DNA from: Nitrososphaerota archaeon
GTDB lineage: Archaea; Thermoproteota; Nitrososphaeria; Nitrososphaerales; Gagatemarchaeaceae
Length of the DNA stretch: 64,000 nucleotides
Assembly (NCBI GenBank): GCA_029785825.1
Contig: JAFLYY010000001.1
Location: forward strand, 62,001 to 126,000
Direction of reading: 5' to 3'
Below are positions 61,429-64,000 of the stretch, one piece after another. Made by a program: the position numbers and the translations under genes. Each line of letters starts with the position of its first letter. Position 1 is the first letter of the stretch. Below the pieces are notes generated by a model that worked only from the letters and a program-made list of their open reading frames with translations, was not told the DNA's origin and did not search any database.

Positions 61429-62124
61429 TTCTTCCAATTTGCGTATTGCCGCATCTACCTGGCGAAGCTCGTTTCTTCTATCGTTTAGTCTGATGGTGAT
61501 GGAAAGACCTACATTCTTCTTCAATTCGTTGAACTTTCTGAACGCGCTTGTTTCATCGATTTTGTAGACTTCGGATTCTTTCAGAATCTTAACGACGTCC
61601 AAATCGCCTTCGACTCTTACAATTGCATTGAATTCTTTGGCCAGTTTTTCTTCTAGTTCTTTCACACGCCTGTACGATTGATGATTGACTCTATCCCACA
61701 TCCTAGTGAGTGTTACATGCCCGATTGCATTTCGCGTTGCAGTATCTCTCGTGTAACTTATCGAAAGTGAATCTCTCTTTGCTTCGAAAACCAGAAAATC
61801 ATCCGTGGCCTTGTCGTAGACGATCTTGAAATTGCGATCCAACACCAGACCACGGACATCACCCAAGTCGAAGTTGCGAAGGTTCTTCCTGATTACGATT
61901 TCGGCGTTGTTGTCGAGAATCCTCGTTATCACTTTGACGTTATCTCCTATGTCGACATACACCCTGAACTCTTTTGGTATGTACGCTGCGGCAGATCCTC
62001 CACTCTGCACAATCCTTCGCGGATACTCTCTTTCGTACTCTAGAGTCAAACGTTCTGCCTCCTGCCCACAGCTTCCGCATTTGCCATTTCTACCACCTGT
62101 GACACTACTGCCATACACTACCAA
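61417..62124 (-). CDS. zinc-ribbon and AbrB-like domain protein
   Basis: A 235-residue protein. CGSCG near residue 16 is half of a zinc ribbon or knuckle; RIVQSGGSAAAYIPKEFRVYVDIGDNVKV near 37-65 is the AbrB/MazE-type swapped hairpin. A beta-rich middle and a coiled, charged C-terminal helix (KELEEKLAKEFNAIVRV) follow. TTG start at 62124 within an inverted repeat. Overlaps the convergent P-loop gene by 12 bases. A DNA-binding regulator of the island is the likely role. Confidence 0.55.
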   Translation of the reverse strand: MVVYGSSVTGGRNGKCGSCGQEAERLTLEYEREYPRRIVQSGGSAAAYIPKEFRVYVDIGDNVKVITRILDNNAEIVIRKNLRNFDLGDVRGLVLDRNFKIVYDKATDDFLVFEAKRDSLSISYTRDTATRNAIGHVTLTRMWDRVNHQSYRRVKELEEKLAKEFNAIVRVEGDLDVVKILKESEVYKIDETSAFRKFNELKKNVGLSITIRLNDRRNELRQVDAAIRKLEELDA

Positions 62125-62135
62125 AATAGTAGTGT
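62102..62135. promoter_or_regulatory. inverted repeat over the start of the AbrB-like gene
   Basis: ACACTACT at 62102-62109 and AGTAGTGT at 62128-62135 are perfect 8-bp inverted arms, 18 bases apart, covering the start codon and the region next to its TATA-like sequence. This looks like an operator, possibly for autoregulation. Confidence 0.45.
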
Positions 62136-62162
62136 ATAAGGTCTTGGAAGCTTTCCAAAGGG

Positions 62163-62170
62163 TTTAAATC
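62163..62170 (+). promoter_or_regulatory. TATA-like box for the DUF7669/AbrB gene
   Basis: TTTAAATC about 29 bases before the ATG at 62194, in the divergent spacer shared with the AbrB-like gene. Confidence 0.5.
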
Positions 62171-62193
62171 ATTAGACTTAGAAAGCTTAGAAT

Positions 62194-62676
62194 ATGCCGC
62201 GCTATAGTAGGCCCGTATGGCAGATGATAAAGGAGGCTGTGGAGGAGCTGGGCGACATCACTGGCCCCACCACCGTTCAATATGTCCATGACCACTTCCC
62301 GGACGACAACGTAAACAGCAATACGATTCAGACACAGTTGATCGCATGCTCAGTCAACCATACCTCGGCGGGCAAATTTGACGACCCGAATAGATTTCTG
62401 TGGTATCTCGGAAACGGACGCTACAGGGCTTACGACCCTGGATCAGACAGGATTGAGGTGAAGGAGAGGTGGAGAATTGTTGAGGTGAAGCGCAGACCTC
62501 CCAGAGTGCCGCCATTCGACGAGGTTCCGTTCAGCAGGGTCGAAGGGGGTAATCGCATCGCCCTGCCGACCGCAGTAATTCAGGGGTTGGGCCTTGGTCC
62601 AAACGACATCGTCGTATTCGTCAGTGAGAATGGGGGCTTCCACCTAAAGAAAGGGCGCCTTAGAATCGAAGTCTAG
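62194..62676 (+). CDS. DUF7669-like/AbrB-like protein
   Basis: A 160-residue protein. The first 90 residues (PVWQMIKEAVEELGDITGPTTV through NRFLWYLGNGRYRAYDPGSD) resemble a winged-helix HARE/DUF7669-type domain often seen with restriction and defence genes. The last 50 (GNRIALPTAVIQGLGLGPNDIVVFV) look like an AbrB-type hairpin. The two-domain form points to DNA binding. It is the last gene before the right copy of the repeat. Confidence 0.6.
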   Translation: MPRYSRPVWQMIKEAVEELGDITGPTTVQYVHDHFPDDNVNSNTIQTQLIACSVNHTSAGKFDDPNRFLWYLGNGRYRAYDPGSDRIEVKERWRIVEVKRRPPRVPPFDEVPFSRVEGGNRIALPTAVIQGLGLGPNDIVVFVSENGGFHLKKGRLRIEV

Positions 62677-62724
62677 TACTCCGAGAAGACGGACTAGCAG
62701 AAAGGCAAGACCAGGGTGTGGTTC

Positions 62725-62758
62725 GTCGGATTTATCACTACCTAGGTGGGCTCAAATC
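62725..62758 (+). repeat. 34-bp direct repeat, right copy
   Basis: Identical to 60393-60426; the flanking bases on both sides differ between copies. Together they bracket about 2.3 kb and four genes. The remaining spacer to 62943 shows no convincing gene. Confidence 0.95.
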
Positions 62759-62943
62759 CGAGTCGCATAAGGCAAAAGCCGAATGATTATGTGGCTACTG
62801 ACGTATCGATGAGTTCGAGTCAAGGAGCAACTAGCTTTCGAACGCCCAAGTTGAAGGTTGTAATCCTCGAAGTCTGACCCCATTTCTGACCCACCGCTTG
62901 ATAAATCTCGACTATGGCGTTCGAGATGTGGGTTGGCGCGAAT

Positions 62944-63612
62944 TCATAGGCCTCTCACAGCTGGTGCCGCCTTTGCTCCTTGGATGGTAATTGGCTTGGC
63001 GGACTTCCAAATGTGGTAGAACGCTTCTCTGAATGTCCTTACTAAAGCGCCAGCCAAGATGAAGCCCGCTTCGAAATTGGCGTAAAGTGAATTCATTCTC
63101 AGCTCGGCGGAACCCACGTAACACAAGCTGCTGTCAGAGATCATTATCTTGGCATGGACCGACTCATAATGGAACCGATCATCCACGGAGGGGAGGGAAG
63201 CAGTGACGTCTCCCAACTGAACATGATATTCCCTAAACTGAATCCGCGATGGGTCACCCCAGGATAGATAGATGTCAGAAAGTCTCCTAGCCGCTTTCTG
63301 GACCTGAAGATTCGTGTCGTATTCTCTGGTTAGGCAACGCACAAACACGCGATTGCGAGCCAACCGCCTAAGCAAGTCAGCGTAGAGGAGAACGGCGTGC
63401 TCCTCAAGGAAAGGCGCTGAAATGAGTAGTTCCTCCTTTGCTGAGTACTGTATGACCCTGAACGCAACGGCCGTTGGGACAACGCCTGGGAACTTCAGCT
63501 GAAATCCCGATAGTTGTGCTTCGGGCATGGAAAAGACAGGTACGACGCCCTCTTGCTCGACTCTTCGTATGAGCTCGTCCGCTACCGAATCGGTATTGGA
63601 CGTGTCAAGCAT
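62944..63612 (-). CDS. phospholipase-D-fold protein, DrmC-like
   Basis: A 222-residue protein with one HKD motif, VHAKIMISDSSLCYVGSAEL near residue 150-170 (H, K, D and the following GS). ELLISAPFLEEHAVLLYADLLRR near 63 is the first half of the PLD fold without a second HKD, as in DrmC of DISARM. It overlaps the DUF1998 gene by 8 bases, in the DISARM order DrmB then DrmC. It may be a nuclease or a structural PLD. Confidence 0.65.
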   Translation of the reverse strand: MLDTSNTDSVADELIRRVEQEGVVPVFSMPEAQLSGFQLKFPGVVPTAVAFRVIQYSAKEELLISAPFLEEHAVLLYADLLRRLARNRVFVRCLTREYDTNLQVQKAARRLSDIYLSWGDPSRIQFREYHVQLGDVTASLPSVDDRFHYESVHAKIMISDSSLCYVGSAELRMNSLYANFEAGFILAGALVRTFREAFYHIWKSAKPITIQGAKAAPAVRGL

Positions 63613-64000
63613 TAGTACCGACCCTCCATAGTTTGAGCACGTCCTTCCTGCTCAGGAGGTTGTTCGGTGTGTAGAACCGGTCGCCTCCCTCAGCAGGAAT
63701 CAGCGGGTGACACAATGCGTCTCGAACAAAAAGGCACTTCACGCAGGCGGTTTGGCAATCATAACGACAGTCACTCACCTTGATCTGAGCTGTTGAGAGC
63801 CACTCAGTCAGCTTACGCTGTACTATGTAATCTACTCCGCTTGTTTCCACGTCCTCCCTTTCTGCGATTAGGACACCGCAGTCGCGTAGCAGGATCTTTC
63901 CAGCAAATGCGCTGTCAGCCAGCCCCGTCACTAGGGATGCTTGCGAAATCAACGCGTGTTCCACCCCATGGAGTATGGGGATCAGTGTGTCCCCTCTCTC
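63605..64000 (-). CDS. DUF1998-type protein, DrmB-like C-terminal part (truncated by window edge)
   Basis: The frame is open to the window end and carries the C-terminal part of the protein: LHGVEHALISQASLVTG, then GVLIAEREDVETSGVDYIV and CRYDCQTACVKCLF with further cysteines and histidine, as in the zinc-binding end of DUF1998 proteins. In DISARM and related defence loci, DrmB carries this domain and works with a DrmA helicase; that gene would be beyond 64000. Only about 130 residues are seen, so assignment rests on the motif and the PLD neighbour. Confidence 0.55.
   Translation of the reverse strand, partial: ERGDTLIPILHGVEHALISQASLVTGLADSAFAGKILLRDCGVLIAEREDVETSGVDYIVQRKLTEWLSTAQIKVSDCRYDCQTACVKCLFVRDALCHPLIPAEGGDRFYTPNNLLSRKDVLKLWRVGTNA

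Overview
This window is archaeal. TATA-like boxes lie about 25-35 bp upstream of many start codons (leaderless-type promoters), TTG and GTG starts are common, genes inside operons overlap by a few bases, the tRNA genes carry introns (one apparently in the variable loop), and archaeal-type genes occur (AbrB-PhoU regulator, nicotinate phosphoribosyltransferase, separate biotin carboxylase, carrier and carboxyltransferase genes). The bulk is GC-rich. I suspect a Thermoproteota (TACK) lineage because of the tRNA introns, but the sequence alone does not settle it.

Positions 1-33,800 are dominated by an apparently complete anaerobic aromatic-acid module. Aryl-CoA ligases (1524, 30532) would make phenylacetyl-CoA and benzoyl- or 4-hydroxybenzoyl-CoA. 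A PadBCD-like molybdoenzyme (19088 with 5624 and 6238) would oxidise phenylacetyl-CoA to phenylglyoxylate. A three-gene 2-oxoacid:ferredoxin oxidoreductase (8207-11275) could convert phenylglyoxylate to benzoyl-CoA and charge ferredoxin. HcrCAB (21898-25828) would remove the hydroxyl of 4-hydroxybenzoyl-CoA. The ATP-dependent class I benzoyl-CoA reductase BcrB-A-D-C (11329-15380) would reduce the ring, and Dch (4828), Had (3787) and Oah (2852) would hydrate, oxidise and open it. A thiolase/DUF35 pair and an F420-type oxidoreductase follow. Molybdenum cofactor genes (mobA, fdhD, mobB, moeA) are interleaved with the two molybdoenzymes they could serve. MFS transporters flank the region. The later beta-oxidation steps to acetyl-CoA are not all in the window.

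Positions 33,800-60,300 are mostly core metabolism: tRNA-Ala and tRNA-His, an M24 peptidase, an NAD salvage pair (nicotinate phosphoribosyltransferase and nicotinamidase), membrane proteins, biotin ligase followed by a three-gene acyl-CoA carboxylase, peroxiredoxin, a phospholipase C-like protein, an alkaline-phosphatase-superfamily enzyme, an ADP-forming acyl-CoA synthetase, a lipoate ligase, metallo-beta-lactamase fold proteins, an aldo-keto reductase, a DUF885 protein, and a PLP synthase-rhodanese-like fusion. An SRPBCC gene is interrupted by one TAG codon.

Positions 60,390-64,000 are visibly more AT-rich and accessory. A perfect 34-bp direct repeat (60393-60426 and 62725-62758) flanks four small genes: a ribbon-helix-helix regulator, a P-loop NTPase, a zinc-ribbon/AbrB protein and a DUF7669-like/AbrB protein. 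Beyond it are a phospholipase-D-fold gene and the end of a DUF1998 gene, an arrangement like DrmC and DrmB of DISARM defence.
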